The translations under genes and the position numbers were made by a program. Positions 11,865-26,000 of a stretch of DNA of 64,000 bases are shown one piece after another. Every line of letters starts with the position of its first letter. Position 1 is the first letter of the stretch. The stretch covers positions 18,146,125 through 18,210,124 of the forward strand of contig CM056389.1 in NCBI GenBank assembly GCA_029718625.1, given 5' to 3'. The DNA comes from Synaphobranchus kaupii. Taxonomy: Eukaryota; Chordata; Actinopteri; Anguilliformes; Synaphobranchidae. The notes beneath the pieces are model-generated. The model searched no databases and was not told the DNA's origin. It saw nothing but the letters and a program-made list of their open reading frames with translations.

Positions 11865-14136
11865 CAGTACTCAAGATGTAAAAAAAAATCAGGGGGGATG
11901 GTGGATTTTATCATATGGGGACATAATTTGTGCTGATAACGGCGCAGAGGGTGGGAGACCAACTCTGTACCCTTTTGATTATTGTTAAAGCATAAAGATA
12001 ATAATTATACTCCTAAAACAACATGCATGTTATGGATGTTTGGTGTCAGATACTCCTGTCATTGCTCTTGACCAAGGCACCTCAGAATTGGAGTCGGTCC
12101 CCGGGCTGCCATGGCACCACTTACATTTGACTTAGGGTCAAATGCAGAGGACAATTAGTGCAAAATCATTTTTTCACTTTAATTTAAAGGGGGGGAGGGG
12201 GTCAAAAAATGTGGTTATAATGGAAGTCTATGGTACAAATCTTGTAGGTTAACAGTCCCAACGTACCTTTTTGTTCAATCTGACATTATACAAAAAGTAA
12301 AAATGCACCAAAATCAATCTTCTCATTTATTATACAGATGGATCAGCTGATGATTCTAATAATAAAGTCAAATTTGTTTTTAGAATATTGAATTATAGTG
12401 TATTTTTCAAAAAAGCAGTTACTGGTATATGATCAAAACTGGTATCTAAAGGGTTAATTTTTAATCGTGATTAATTAAATCATTATGTAAATTAAACAAG
12501 AACCCCTTCATGAAAAAATGGAGGAAAACAATTAGAAAAATATTGATCTATCATCATTTTATTGCAGTTCAAATACAAATCTTTTATGTTAACATTCCCT
12601 ATGTTACTTTTTTTAACAGGGCATTAAGTGCAAATTGAAACTGTTTACAAAATATGAAAATATATTAAAAATTATACAGATAATACAAAATAGGACCAAT
12701 TTTGTCAATGACTGCCTACTCCACTCTCCCCGAACATGATTAGCTGACGTTAATGCTAGCCTAGTTAATGAAGTAAAAGTCCTCATCTTTTAGCTAGCTA
12801 GCTAGCATTAGTTAGCTAGCTAGCTAACAAGAGAGAAAAACGTAGCTAAGCTCCAAACTAACGTTGTTATTGCTTATGTCCAGAGATTCCACCTTTGGTG
12901 ACTAAAGTAATGAGTAATGACTAAGATTACTGACTCTTGACTTACCTGTAATGTTATTTTTTGTCTTTTTAAATATGAAGTCCCTCAGAGAGCGCTGTCC
13001 TCCTGGGCTGGGTTGCACCGGTCATACGTAAGTTTGTGACTAAGTTTGCGCGTAAAGTATTTACTAGGTCCTTAGTTGCTACTAGTTAGTTTCAAACTAT
13101 CGCTTTACTAAATTCGGTTGCACCACCAATACGTAAGTAATGTCTTAGCTAGTGAAAACTAAGTAATGCTTAGTTCAATACTAAGGTAAACATTGTCGCT
13201 TTATCATGACGATGACAAATCCATAACCAATCAATCAATAAGCTACAATGTAAACACGGAAATCAACTTGCATTGAGTTTAACAGGCTACTTATTTTGCA
13301 TTCCATGGGAAAAAAATAGAACATTGAACAGAATTACAATGTGTGCATGTTTATGTTTTTACGAATAAAATTCAAAATATCCTTATTTGTTTGTTTAGCC
13401 TATTTATTTATGTTACAGCCATTATGTGCTTTGAAAATATATGGAAACTTAGCCTAAGTTACGGGACTGTTCTGTTTGCCTCTCTTTTGAACTATAAAGA
13501 ACTTTGTTTTGAAACTGAACGTTTTCCACGCGTCAACTATTTTTACAGTGTTTGCTGAAGAAACGGCGGAGGTAGCCAATTAGATGAACAGACGGTTACA
13601 GTTTGTGTATTTTTTTTATACCTAGGGGTAGGTGTAAATATTTAGTAGCTACTAAGCTCAACGTACAAACTAGTTTGTGTGGTGCAACCCATTTTTATTT
13701 AGTAATGTGTAAACCTTAATTTAGTAAACACTTACGTTATAACTAGCCTACGTTTGAACTTACGTATAGCTGGTGCAACCGGCCCCTGGTCGCTTGGCCA
13801 TTGTGATGACCGTTACCTGCGGTCGTGCTGCTATGCAGCTTCTAGCATCAATCAAACAAGCGCATCACGGCGCTCTGGTGCCTCTAGGGCACTCGCATAG
13901 CATAGCGTCAGTGACTTGGTAAAAATGTCATTGCATGTGTGCGTGCTCCCTTGCCCACAGTATTTTACTCTATATGCGCAAAATTAATGTTGAAATAGCA
14001 GTAATACCACGTTCATTGATAAAATGACATAAGGGATGGAAAGGGGGGATGGCCGTTTTAGAAGGGGGATGATTTTGACCGTTTTTATTTCAGGGGGGAT
14101 GCCATCCCCCCTCATCCCCCCTCAACTCGAGTGCTG
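11865..14136. mobile_element. non-autonomous hAT-type DNA transposon, copy 2
   Basis: This is a near-identical copy of 5106-7378 at an offset of 6758-6759 bp, with the same octamer GATACAGT at 11857-11864 and 14137-14144. Differences are few: CAAGATG instead of CAAGTTG in the left end, a one-base shorter T run near 13611-13618, and scattered substitutions. The shared insertion site and target duplication mean it was copied with the satellite block rather than inserted again. It carries the same nested foldback element and has no transposase. Confidence 0.92.
13011..13780. mobile_element. nested inverted-repeat element in hAT copy 2
   Basis: Counterpart of 6252-7022, with GGTTGCACCG at 13011 and the complementary GGTGCAACC ending at 13780. 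It contains the same 71-codon frame (13343-13558), with an identical predicted peptide. Confidence 0.7.
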
Positions 14137-14217
14137 GATACAGTCCCTGAAGAGAAGGAGGGTGCACGACACGGAGGACCATCAGGCATGCACTTACTGT
14201 TATCTTACTGTATTGAT

Positions 14218-14266
14218 ACAACCGGAGCCCCCCTATCCGCGTTCCGATATGGGGGGCTCCGGTTGT
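14218..14266. repeat. short (49-bp) palindrome in the unit interrupted by hAT copy 2
   Basis: Same form as at 8201. The corresponding unit of hAT copy 1 (around 7460) lacks it and reads ACAACC directly followed by TATAAT. Confidence 0.93.
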
Positions 14267-17200
14267 ATAATTTCGCCGGTCACTAGCTACGTGGAGCTCT
14301 GGACGCTGGGCGCGGTTTGGGTTTTAAACCCTTTAAAGCCGGAGCGTTCTAATTTAATTGCCATTGTTCTGATGGTTTGACGTATAATAGCTCTGCCGTC
14401 CAATCACTGATTTTCTTTTAGAAAAATGCTAGTTACAGATGAGAAAATAAGCTACAATTTAATATAATTGGTTCGTGAGCTTAGTGGGCGGGGATTTATT
14501 TCTAGACCGCTAAATGAAACCGCACGTCAACCTCGTAAGTCGTAGGTCGGTTCATTCAAAACAATATTTTATATGAATGGACATTATGCTAAGTAGTCTA
14601 ACATTGTGTTATTGTTGTGCTTTTTATCTAACGTTATGCTGGAGCATAAAGTGTTTTTTGTATAATGTCATTCTCACTAAACACCCCTTTAATGACTCAG
14701 AAATGGTTTTATATTTTATGGATTAATTAAATGGCTATTTTAGCTATTCCTGACATAAGCATCAAGCGTTTGCTGTAAGATGATGTTTTTGCAAGTTTAC
14801 AGCCCTTTACTTACTCAGAAATGGTTTTATACGATATGTAATGGATTAATGAAATGGTAAATAATTACATAATTATGCACTGCAGCAAAGGATGGACATT
14901 TAGCCATCTGATACAGTCCCTGAAGAGAAGGAGGGTGCACGACACGGATGACCATCAGGCATGCACTTACTGTTATCTTACTGTATTGATACAACCTATA
15001 ATTTCGCCGGTCACTAGCTACGTGGAACTCCGGACGCTGGGCGCGGTTTGGGTTTTAAACTGTTTTAAACCCTTTAAAGCCGGAGCGTTCTAATTTAATT
15101 GCAATTGTTCTGATGGTTTGACGTATAATAGCTCTGCCCTCCAATCACTGATTTTCTTTTAGAAAAATGCTAGTTACAGATGACAAAATAAGCTACAATT
15201 TAATATAATTGGTTCATGAGCTTAGTGGGCGGGGATTTATTTCTAGACCGCTAAATGAAACCGCACGTCAACCTCGTAAATCGTAGGTCTGTTCATTCAA
15301 AACAATATTTTATATGAATGGACATTATGCTAAGTAGTCTAACATTGTGTTATTGTTGTGCTTTTTATCTAACGTTATGCTGGAGCATAAAGTGTTTTTT
15401 GTATAATGTCATTCTCACTAAACACCCCTTTAATGACTCAGAAATGGTTTTATATTTTATGGATTAATTAAATGGCTATTTTAGCTATTCCTGACATAAG
15501 CATCAAGCGTTTGCTGTAAGATGATGTTTTTGCAAGTTTACAGCCCTTTACTTACTCAGAAATGGTTTTATACGATATGTAATGGATTAATGAAATGGTA
15601 AATAATTACATAATTATGCACTGCAGCAAAGGATGGACATTTAGCCATCTGATACAGTCCCTGAAGAGAAGGAGGGTGCACGACACGGATGACCATCAGG
15701 CATGCATTTACTGTTATCTTACTGTATTGATACAACCTATAATTTCGCCGGTCACTAGCTACGTGGAACTCCGGACGCTGGGCGCGGTTTGGGTTTTAAA
15801 CTGTTTTAAACCCTTTAAAGCCGGAGCGTTCTAATTTAATTGCAATTGTTCTGATGGTTTGACGTATAATAGCTCTGCCCTCCAATCACTGATTTTCTTT
15901 TAGAAAAATGCTAGTTACAGATGACAAAATAAGCTACAATTTAATATAATTGGTTCATGAGCTTAGTGGGCGGGGATTTATTTCTAGACCGCTAAATGAA
16001 ACCGCACGTCAACCTCGTAAATCGTAGGTCTGTTCATTCAAAACAATATTTTATATGAATGGACATTATGCTAAGTAGTCTAACATTGTGTTATTGTTGT
16101 GCTTTTTATCTAACGTTATTCTGGAGCATAAAGTGTTTTCTGTATAATGTCATTCTCACTAAACACCCCTTTAATGACTCAGAAATGGTTTTATATTTTA
16201 TGGATTAATTAAATGGCTATTTTAGCTATTCCTGACATAAGCATCAAGCGTTTGCTGTAAGATGATGTTTTTGCATGTTTACAGCCCTTTACTTACTCAG
16301 AAATGGTTTTATACGATATGTAATGGATTAATGAAATGGTAAATAATTACATAATTATGCACTGCAGCAAAGGATGGACATTAAGCCATCTGATACAGTC
16401 CCTGAAGAGAAGGAGGGTGCACGACACGGAGGACCATCAGGCATGCACTTACTGTTATCTTACTGTATTGATACAACCTATAATTTCGCCGGTCACTAGC
16501 TACGTGGAACTCCGGACGCTGGGCGCGGTTTGGGTTTTAAACTGTTTTAAACCCTTTAAAGCCGGAGCGTTCTAATTTAATTGCAATTGTTCTGATGGTT
16601 TGACGTATAATAGCTCTGCCGTCCAATCACTGATTTTCTTTTAGAAAAATGCTAGTTACAGATGACAAAATAAGCTACAATTTAATATAATTGGTTCATG
16701 AGCTTAGTGGGCGGGGATTTATTTCTTGACCGCTAAATGAAACCGCACGTCAACCTCGTAAATCGTAGGTCGGTTCATTCAAAACAATATTTTATATGAA
16801 TGGACATTATGCTAACTAGTCTAACATTGTGTTATTGTTGTGCTTTTTATCTAACGTTATTCTGGAGCATAAAGTGTTTTCTGTATAATGTCATTCTCAC
16901 TAAACACCCCTTTAATGACTCAGAAATGGTTTTATATTTTATGGATTAATTAAATGGCTATTTTAGCTATTCCTGACATAAGCATCAAGCGTTTGCTGTA
17001 AGATGATGTTTTTGCATGTTTACAGCCCTTTACTTACTCAGAAATGGTTTTATACGATATGTAATGGATTAATGAAATGGTAAATATTTACATAATTATG
17101 CACTGCAGCAAAGGATGGACATTTAGCCATCTGATACAGTCCCTGAAGAGAAGGAGGCTGCACGACACGGAGGACCATCAGGCATGCACTTACTGTTATC

Positions 17201-19299
17201 TTACTGTATTGATACAACCTATAATTTCGCCGGTCACTAGCTACGTGGAACTCCGGACGCTGGGCGCGGTTTGGGTTTTAAACTGTTTTAAACCCTTTAA
17301 AGCCGGAGCGTTCTAATTTAATTGCAATTGTTCTGATGGTTTGACGTATAATAGCTCTGCCGTCCAATCACTGATTTTCTTTTAGAAAAATGCTAGTTAC
17401 AGATGACAAAATAAGCTACAATTTAATATAATTGGTCCATGAGCTTAGTGGGCGGGGATTTATTTCTAGACCGCTAAATGAAACCGCACGTCAACCTCGT
17501 AAATCGTAGGTCGGTTCATTCAAAACAATATTTTATATGAATGGACATTATGCTAACTAGTCTAACATTGTGTTATTGTTGTGCTTTTTATCTAACGTTA
17601 TTCTGGAGCATAAAGTGTTTTCTGTATAATGTCATTCTCACTAAACACCCCTTTAATGACTCAGAAATGGTTTTATATTTTATGGATTAATTAAATGGCT
17701 ATTTTAGCTATTCCTGACATAAGCATCAAGCGTTTGCTGTAAGATGATGTTTTTGCATGTTTACAGCCCTTTACTTACTCAGAAATGGTTTTATACGATA
17801 TGTAATGGATTAATGAAATGGTAAATATTTAGATAATTATGCACTGCAGCAAAGGATGGACATTTAGCCATCTGATACAGTCCCTGAAGAGAAGGAGGGT
17901 GCACGACACGGAGGACCATCAGGCATGCACTTACTGTTATCTTACTGTATTGATACAACCTATAATTTCGCCGGTCACTAGCTACGTGGAACTCCGGACG
18001 CTGGGCGCGGTTTGGGTTTTAAACTGTTTTAAACCCTTTAAAGCCGGAGCGTTCTAATTTAATTACAATTGTTCTGATGGTTTGACGTATAATAGCTCTG
18101 CCGTCCAATCACTGATTTTCTTTTAGAAAAATGCTAGTTACAGATGACAAAATAAGCTACAATTTAATATAATTGGTTCGTGAGCTTAGTGGGCGGGGAT
18201 TTATTTCTAGACCGCTAAATGAAACCGCACGTCAACCTCGTAAATCGTAGGTCGGTTCATTCAAAACAATATTTTATATGAATGGACATTATGCTAAGTA
18301 GTCTAACATTGTGTTATTGTTGTGCTTTTTATCTAACGTTATTCTGGAGCATAAAGTGTTTTCTGTATAATGTAATTCTCACTAAACACCCCTTTAATGA
18401 CTCAGAAATGGTTTTATATTTTATGGATTAATTAAATGGCTATTTTAGCTATTCCTGACATAAGCATCAAGCGTTTGCTGTAAGATGATGTTTTTGCAAG
18501 TTTACAGCCCTTTACTTACTCAGAAATGGTTTTATACGATATGTAATGGATTAATGAAATGGTAAATAATTACATAATTATGCACTGCAGCAAAGGATGG
18601 ACATTTAGCCATCTGATACAGTCCCTGAAGAGAAGGAGGGTGCACGACACGGAGGACCATCAGGCATGCACTTACTGTTATCTTACTGTATTGATACAAC
18701 CTATAATTTCGCCGGTCACTAGCTACGTGGAACTCCGGACGCTGGGCGCGGTTTGGGTTTTAAACTGTTTTAAACCCTTTAAAGCCGGAGCTTTCTAATT
18801 TAATTGCAATTGTTCTGATGGTTTGACGTACAATAGCTCTGCCGTCCAATCACTGATTTTCTTTTAGAAAAATGCTAGTTACAGATGACAAAATAAGCTA
18901 CAATTTAATATAATTGGTTCATGAGCTTAGTGGGCGGGGATTTATTTCTAGACCGCTAAATGAAACCGCACGTCAACCTCGTAAATCGTAGGTCGGTTCA
19001 TTCAAAACAATATTTTATATGAATGGCCATTATGCTAAGTAGTCTAACATTGTGTTATTGTTGTGCTTTTTATCTAACGTTATTCTGGAGCATAAAGTGT
19101 TTTCTGTATAATGTAATTCTCACTAAACACCCCTTTAATGACTCAGAAATGGTTTTATATTTTATGGATTAATTAAATGGCTATTTTAGCTATTCCTGAC
19201 ATAAGCATCAAGCGTTTGCTGTAAGATGATGTTTTTGCATGTTTACAGCCCTTTACTTACTCAGAAATGGTTTTATACGATATGTAAAGGATTAATGAA

Positions 19300-22200
19300 A
19301 TGGTAAATAATTACATAATTATGCACTGCAGCAAAGGATGGACATTTAGCCATCTGATACAGTCCCTGAAGAGAAGGAGGGTGCACGACACGGAGGACCA
19401 TCAGGCATGCACTTACTGTTATCTTACTGTATTGATACAACCGGAGCCCCCCTATCCGCGTTCCGATATGGGGGGCTCCGGTTGTATAATTTCGCCGGTC
19501 ACTAGCTACGTGGAGCTCAGGACGCTGGGCGCGGTTTGGGTTTTAAACCCTTTAAAGCCGGAGCGTTCTAATTTAATTGCCATTGTTCTGATGGTTTGAC
19601 GTATAATAGCTCTGCCGTCCAATCACTGATTTTCTTTTAGAAAAATGCTAGTTACAGATGAGAAAATAAGCTACAATTTAATATAATTGGTTCGTGAGCT
19701 TAGTGGGCGGGGATTTATTTCTAGACCGCTAAATGAAACCGCACGTCAACCTCGTAAGTCGTAGGTCGGTTCATTCAAAACAATATTTTATATGAATGGA
19801 CATTATGCTAAGTAGTCTAACATTGTGTTATTGTTGTGCTTTTTATCTAACGTTATGCTGGAGCATAAAGTGTTTTTTGTATAATGTCATTCTCACTAAA
19901 CACCCCTTTAATGACTCAGAAATGGTTTTATATTTTATGGATTAATTAAATGGCTATTTTAGCTATTCCTGACATAAGCATCAAGCGTTTGCTGTAAGAT
20001 GATGTTTTTGCAAGTTTACAGCCCTTTACTTACTCAGAAATGGTTTTATACGATATGTAATGGATTAATGAAATGGTATATAATTACATAATTATGCACT
20101 GCAGCAAAGGATGGACATTTAGCCATCTGATACAGTCCCTGAAGAGAAGGAGGGTGCACGACACGGATGACCATCAGGCATGCACTTACTGTTATCTTAC
20201 TGTATTGATACAACCTATAATTTCGCCGGTCACTAGCTACGTGGAACTCCGGACGCTGGGCGCGGTTTGGGTTTTAAACTGTTTTAAACCCTTTAAAGCC
20301 GGAGCGTTCTAATTTAATTGCAATTGTTCTGATGGTTTGACGTATAATAGCTCTGCCCTCCAATCACTGATTTTCTTTTAGAAAAATGCTAGTTACAGAT
20401 GACAAAATAAGCTACAATTTAATATAATTGGTTCATGAGCTTAGTGGGCGGGGATTTATTTCTAGACCGCTAAATGAAACCGCACGTCAACCTCGTAAAT
20501 CGTAGGTCTGTTCATTCAAAACAATATTTTATATGAATGGACATTATGCTAAGTAGTCTAACATTGTGTTATTGTTGTGCTTTTTATCTAACGTTATGCT
20601 GGAGCATAAAGTGTTTTTTGTATAATGTCATTCTCACTAAACACCCCTTTAATGACTCAGAAATGGTTTTATATTTTATGGATTAATTAAATGGCTATTT
20701 TAGCTATTCCTGACATAAGCATCAAGCGTTTGCTGTAAGATGATGTTTTTGCAAGTTTACAGCCCTTTACTTACTCAGAAATGGTTTTATACGATATGTA
20801 ATGGATTAATGAAATGGTAAATAATTACATAATTATGCACTGCAGCAAAGGATGGACATTTAGCCATCTGATACAGTCCCTGAAGAGAAGGAGGGTGCAC
20901 GACACGGATGACCATCAGGCATGCACTTACTGTTATCTTACTGTATTGATACAACCTATAATTTCGCCGGTCACTAGCTACGTGGAACTCCGGACGCTGG
21001 GCGCGGTTTGGGTTTTAAACTGTTTTAAACCCTTTAAAGCCGGAGCGTTCTAATTTAATTGCAATTGTTCTGATGGTTTGACGTATAATAGCTCTGCCCT
21101 CCAATCACTGATTTTCTTTTAGAAAAATGCTAGTTACAGATGACAAAATAAGCTACAATTTAATATAATTGGTTCATGAGCTTAGTGGGCGGGGATTTAT
21201 TTCTAGACCGCTAAATGAAACCGCACGTCAACCTCGTAAATCGTAGGTCTGTTCATTCAAAACAATATTTTATATGAATGGACATTATGCTAAGTAGTCT
21301 AACATTGTGTTATTGTTGTGCTTTTTATCTAACGTTATTCTGGAGCATAAAGTGTTTTCTGTATAATGTCATTCTCACTAAACACCCCTTTAATGACTCA
21401 GAAATGGTTTTATATTTTATGGATTAATTAAATGGCTATTTTAGCTATTCCTGACATAAGCATCAAGCGTTTGCTGTAAGATGATGTTTTTGCATGTTTA
21501 CAGCCCTTTACTTACTCAGAAATGGTTTTATACGATATGTAATGGATTAATGAAATGGTAAATAATTACATAATTATGCACTGCAGCAAAGGATGGACAT
21601 TTAGCCATCTGATACAGTCCCTGAAGAGAAGGAGGGTGCACGACACGGGGGACCATCAGGCATGCACTTACTGTTATCTTACTGTATTGATACAACCTAT
21701 AATTTCGCCGGTCACTAGCTACGTGGAACTCCGGACGCTGGGCGCGGTTTGGGTTTTAAACTGTTTTAAACCCTTTAAAGCCGGAGCGTTTTAATTTAAT
21801 TGCAATTGTTCTGATGGTTTGACGTATAATAGCTCTGCCGTCCAATCACTGATTTTCTTTTAGAAAAATGCTAGTTACAGATGACAAAATAAGCTACAAT
21901 TTAATATAATTGGTTCATGAGCTTAGTGGGCGGGGATTTATTTCTAGACCGCTAAATGAAACCGCACGTCAACCTCGTAAATCGTAGGTCGGTTCATTCA
22001 AAACAATATTTTATATGAATGGACATTATGCTAAGTAGTCTAACATTGTGTTATTGTTGTGCTTTTTATCTAACGTTATGCTGGAGCATAAAGTGTTTTT
22101 TGTATTATGTCATTCTCACTAAACACCCCTTTAATGACTCAGAAATGGTTTTATATTTTATGGATTAATTAAATGGCTATTTTAGCTATTCCTGACATAA

Positions 22201-23036
22201 GCATCAAGCGTTTGCTGTAAGATGATGTTTTTGCAAGTTTACAGCCCTTTACTTACTCAGAAATGGTTTTATACGATATGTAATGGATTAATGAAATGGT
22301 AAATAATTACATAATTATGCACTGCAGCAAAGGATGGACATTAAGCCATCTGATACAGTCCCTGAAGAGAAGGAGGGTGCACGACACGGAGGACCATCAG
22401 GCATGCACTTACTGTTATCTTACTGTATTGATACAACCTATAATTTCGCCGGTCACTAGCTACGTGGAACTCCGGACGCTGGGCGCGGTTTGGGTTTTAA
22501 ACTGTTTTAAACCCTTTAAAGCCGGAGCGTTCTAATTTAATTGCAATTGTTCTGATGGTTTGACGTACAATAGCTCTGCCGTCCAATCACTGATTTTCTT
22601 TTAGAAAAATGCTAGTTACAGATGACAAAATAAGCTACAATTTAATATAATTGGTTCATGAGCTTAGTGGGCGGGGATTTATTTCTAGACCGCTAAATGA
22701 AACCGCACGTCAACCTCGTAAATCGTAGGTCGGTTCATTCAAAACAATATTTTATATGAATGGCCATTATGCTAAGTAGTCTAACATTGTGTTATTGTTG
22801 TGCTTTTTATCTAACGTTATTCTGGAGCATAAAGTGTTTTCTGTATAATGTAATTCTCACTAAACACCCCTTTAATGACTCAGAAATGGTTTTATATTTT
22901 ATGGATTAATTAAATGGCTATTTTAGCTATTCCTGACATAAGCATCAAGCGTTTGCTGTAAGATGATGTTTTTGCATGTTTACAGCCCTTTACTTACTCA
23001 GAAATGGTTTTATACGATATGTAAAGGATTAATGAA
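19300..23036 (+). repeat. five-unit higher-order repeat, 3737 bp
   Basis: It starts with a palindrome-bearing 773-bp unit (palindrome 19437-19485), followed by four 741-bp units. The next palindrome unit begins 3737 bp later at 23037, followed by a unit at 23810 sharing the rare ATGGTATATAATTAC variant with the unit at 20073. The order after that changes (an extra set of units at 26033-27514), so the copies differ by gain or loss of whole units. Confidence 0.85.
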
Positions 23037-26000
23037 ATGGTAAATAATTACATAATTATGCACTGCAGCAAAGGATGGACATTTAGCCATCTGATACAGT
23101 CCCTGAAGAGAAGGAGGGTGCACGACACGGAGGACCATCAGGCATGCACTTACTGTTATCTTACTGTATTGATACAACCGGAGCCCCCCTATCCGCGTTC
23201 CGATATGGGGGGCTCCGGTTGTATAATTTCGCCGGTCACTAGCTACGTGGAGCTCTGGACGCTGGGCGCGGTTTGGGTTTTAAACCCTTTAAAGCCGGTG
23301 CGTTCTAATTTAATTGCCATTGTTCTGATGGTTTGACGTATAATAGCTCTGCCGTCCAATCACTGATTTTCTTTTAGAAAAATGCTAGTTACAGATGAGA
23401 AAATAAGCTACAATTTAATATAATTGGTTCGTGAGCTTAGTGGGCGGGGATTTATTTCTAGACCGCTAAATGAAACCGCACGTCAACCTCGTAAGTCGTA
23501 GGTCGGTTCATTCAAAACAATATTTTATATGAATGGACATTATGCTAAGTAGTCTAACATTGTGTTATTGTTGTGCTTTTTATCTAACGTTATGCTGGAG
23601 CATAAAGTGTTTTTTGTATAATGTCATTCTCACTAAACACCCCTTTAATGACTCAGAAATGGTTTTATATTTTATGGATTAATTAAATGGCTATTTTAGC
23701 TATTCCTGACATAAGCATCAAGCGTTTGCTGTAAGATGATGTTTTTGCAAGTTTACAGCCCTTTACTTACTCAGAAATGGTTTTATACGATATGTAATGG
23801 ATTAATGAAATGGTATATAATTACATAATTATGCACTGCAGCAAAGGATGGACATTTAGCCATCTGATACAGTCCCTGAAGAGAAGGAGGGTGCACGACA
23901 CGGATGACCATCAGGCATGCACTTACTGTTATCTTACTGTATTGATACAACCTATAATTTCGCCGGTCACTAGCTACGTGGAACTCCGGACGCTGGGCGC
24001 GGTTTGGGTTTTAAACTGTTTTAAACCCTTTAAAGCCGGAGCGTTCTAATTTAATTGCAATTGTTCTGATGGTTTGACGTATAATAGCTCTGCCCTCCAA
24101 TCACTGATTTTCTTTTAGAAAAATGCTAGTTACAGATGACAAAATAAGCTACAATTTAATATAATTGGTTCATGAGCTTAGTGGGCGGGGATTTATTTCT
24201 AGACCGCTAAATGAAACCGCACGTCAACCTCGTAAATCGTAGGTCTGTTCATTCAAAACAATATTTTATATGAATGGACATTATGCTAAGTAGTCTAACA
24301 TTGTGTTATTGTTGTGCTTTTTATCTAACGTTATGCTGGAGCATAAAGTGTTTTTTGTATAATGTCATTCTCACTAAACACCCCTTTAATGACTCAGAAA
24401 TGGTTTTATATTTTATGGATTAATTAAATGGCTATTTTAGCTATTCCTGACATAAGCATCAAGCGTTTGCTGTAAGATGATGTTTTTGCAAGTTTACAGC
24501 CCTTTACTTACTCAGAAATGGTTTTATACGATATGTAATGGATTAATGAAATGGTAAATAATTACATAATTATGCACTGCAGCAAAGGATGGACATTTAG
24601 CCATCTGATACAGTCCCTGAAGAGAAGGAGGGTGCACGACACGGATGACCATCAGGCATGCACTTACTGTTATCTTACTGTATTGATACAACCTATAATT
24701 TCGCCGGTCACTAGCTACGTGGAACTCCGGACGCTGGGCGCGGTTTGGGTTTTAAACTGTTTTAAACCCTTTAAAGCCGGAGCGTTCTAATTTAATTGCA
24801 ATTGTTCTGATGGTTTGACGTATAATAGCTCTGCCGTCCAATCACTGATTTTCTTTTAGAAAAATGCTAGTTACAGATGACAAAATAAGCTACAATTTAA
24901 TATAATTGGTTCATGAGCTTAGTGGGCGGGGATTTATTTCTAGACCGCTAAATGAAACCGCACGTCAACCTCGTAAATCGTAGGTCTGTTCATTCAAAAC
25001 AATATTTTATATGAATGGACATTATGCTAAGTAGTCTAACATTGTGTTATTGTTGTGCTTTTTATCTAACGTTATTCTGGAGCATAAAGTGTTTTCTGTA
25101 TAATGTCATTCTCACTAAACACCCCTTTAATGACTCAGAAATGGTTTTATATTTTATGGATTAATTAAATGGCTATTTTAGCTATTCCTGACATAAGCAT
25201 CAAGCGTTTGCTGTAAGATGATGTTTTTGCAAGTTTACAGCCCTTTACTTACTCAGAAATGGTTTTATACGATATGTAATGGATTAATGAAATGGTAAAT
25301 AATTACATAATTATGCACTGCAGCAAAGGATGGACATTAAGCCATCTGATACAGTCCCTGAAGAGAAGGAGGGTGCACGACACGGAGGACCATCAGGCAT
25401 GCACTTACTGTTATCTTACTGTATTGATACAACCTATAATTTCGCCGGTCACTAGCTACGTGGAACTCCGGACGCTGGGCGCGGTTTGGGTTTTAAACTG
25501 TTTTAAACCCTTTAAAGCCGGAGCGTTCTAATTTAATTGCAATTGTTCTGATGGTTTGACGTATAATAGCTCTGCCGTCCAATCACTGATTTTCTTTTAG
25601 AAAAATGCTAGTTACAGATGACAAAATAAGCTACAATTTAATATAATTGGTTCATGAGCTTAGTGGGCGGGGATTTATTTCTTGACCGCTAAATGAAACC
25701 GCACGTCAACCTCGTAAATCGTAGGTCGGTTCATTCAAAACAATATTTTATATGAATGGACATTATGCTAAGTAGTCTAACATTGTGTTATTGTTGTGCT
25801 TTTTATCTAACGTTATGCTGGAGCATAAAGTGTTTTTTGTATAATGTCATTCTCACTAAACACCCCTTTAATGACTCAGAAATGGTTTTATATTTTATGG
25901 ATTAATTAAATGGCTATTTTAGCTATTCCTGACATAAGCATCAAGCGTTTGCTGTAAGATGATGTTTTTGCAAGTTTACAGCCCTTTACTTACTCAGAAA

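Larger units (their letters stand above)
11801..18558 (+). repeat. second block starting with the hAT-interrupted unit
   Basis: It begins as a copy of the block at 5042 but diverges in unit composition after the element: a palindrome-bearing interrupted unit, then units at 14854, 15595, 16336, 17077 and 17818. The units at 17077 and 17818 carry rare markers (a GAGGCTGCAC change and a TAG at 17830-17832) that reappear together at 28256 and 28997, an offset of 11179 bp. This shows a second, longer-range exchange superimposed on the 6759-bp one. Confidence 0.8.

Noticed and set aside
5098..14144. Two independent hAT insertions into a hotspot
   Set aside because: The copies share interior sequence, target duplication and surrounding unit phase, and the 6759-bp spacing equals the sum of the intervening units, so duplication is simpler.
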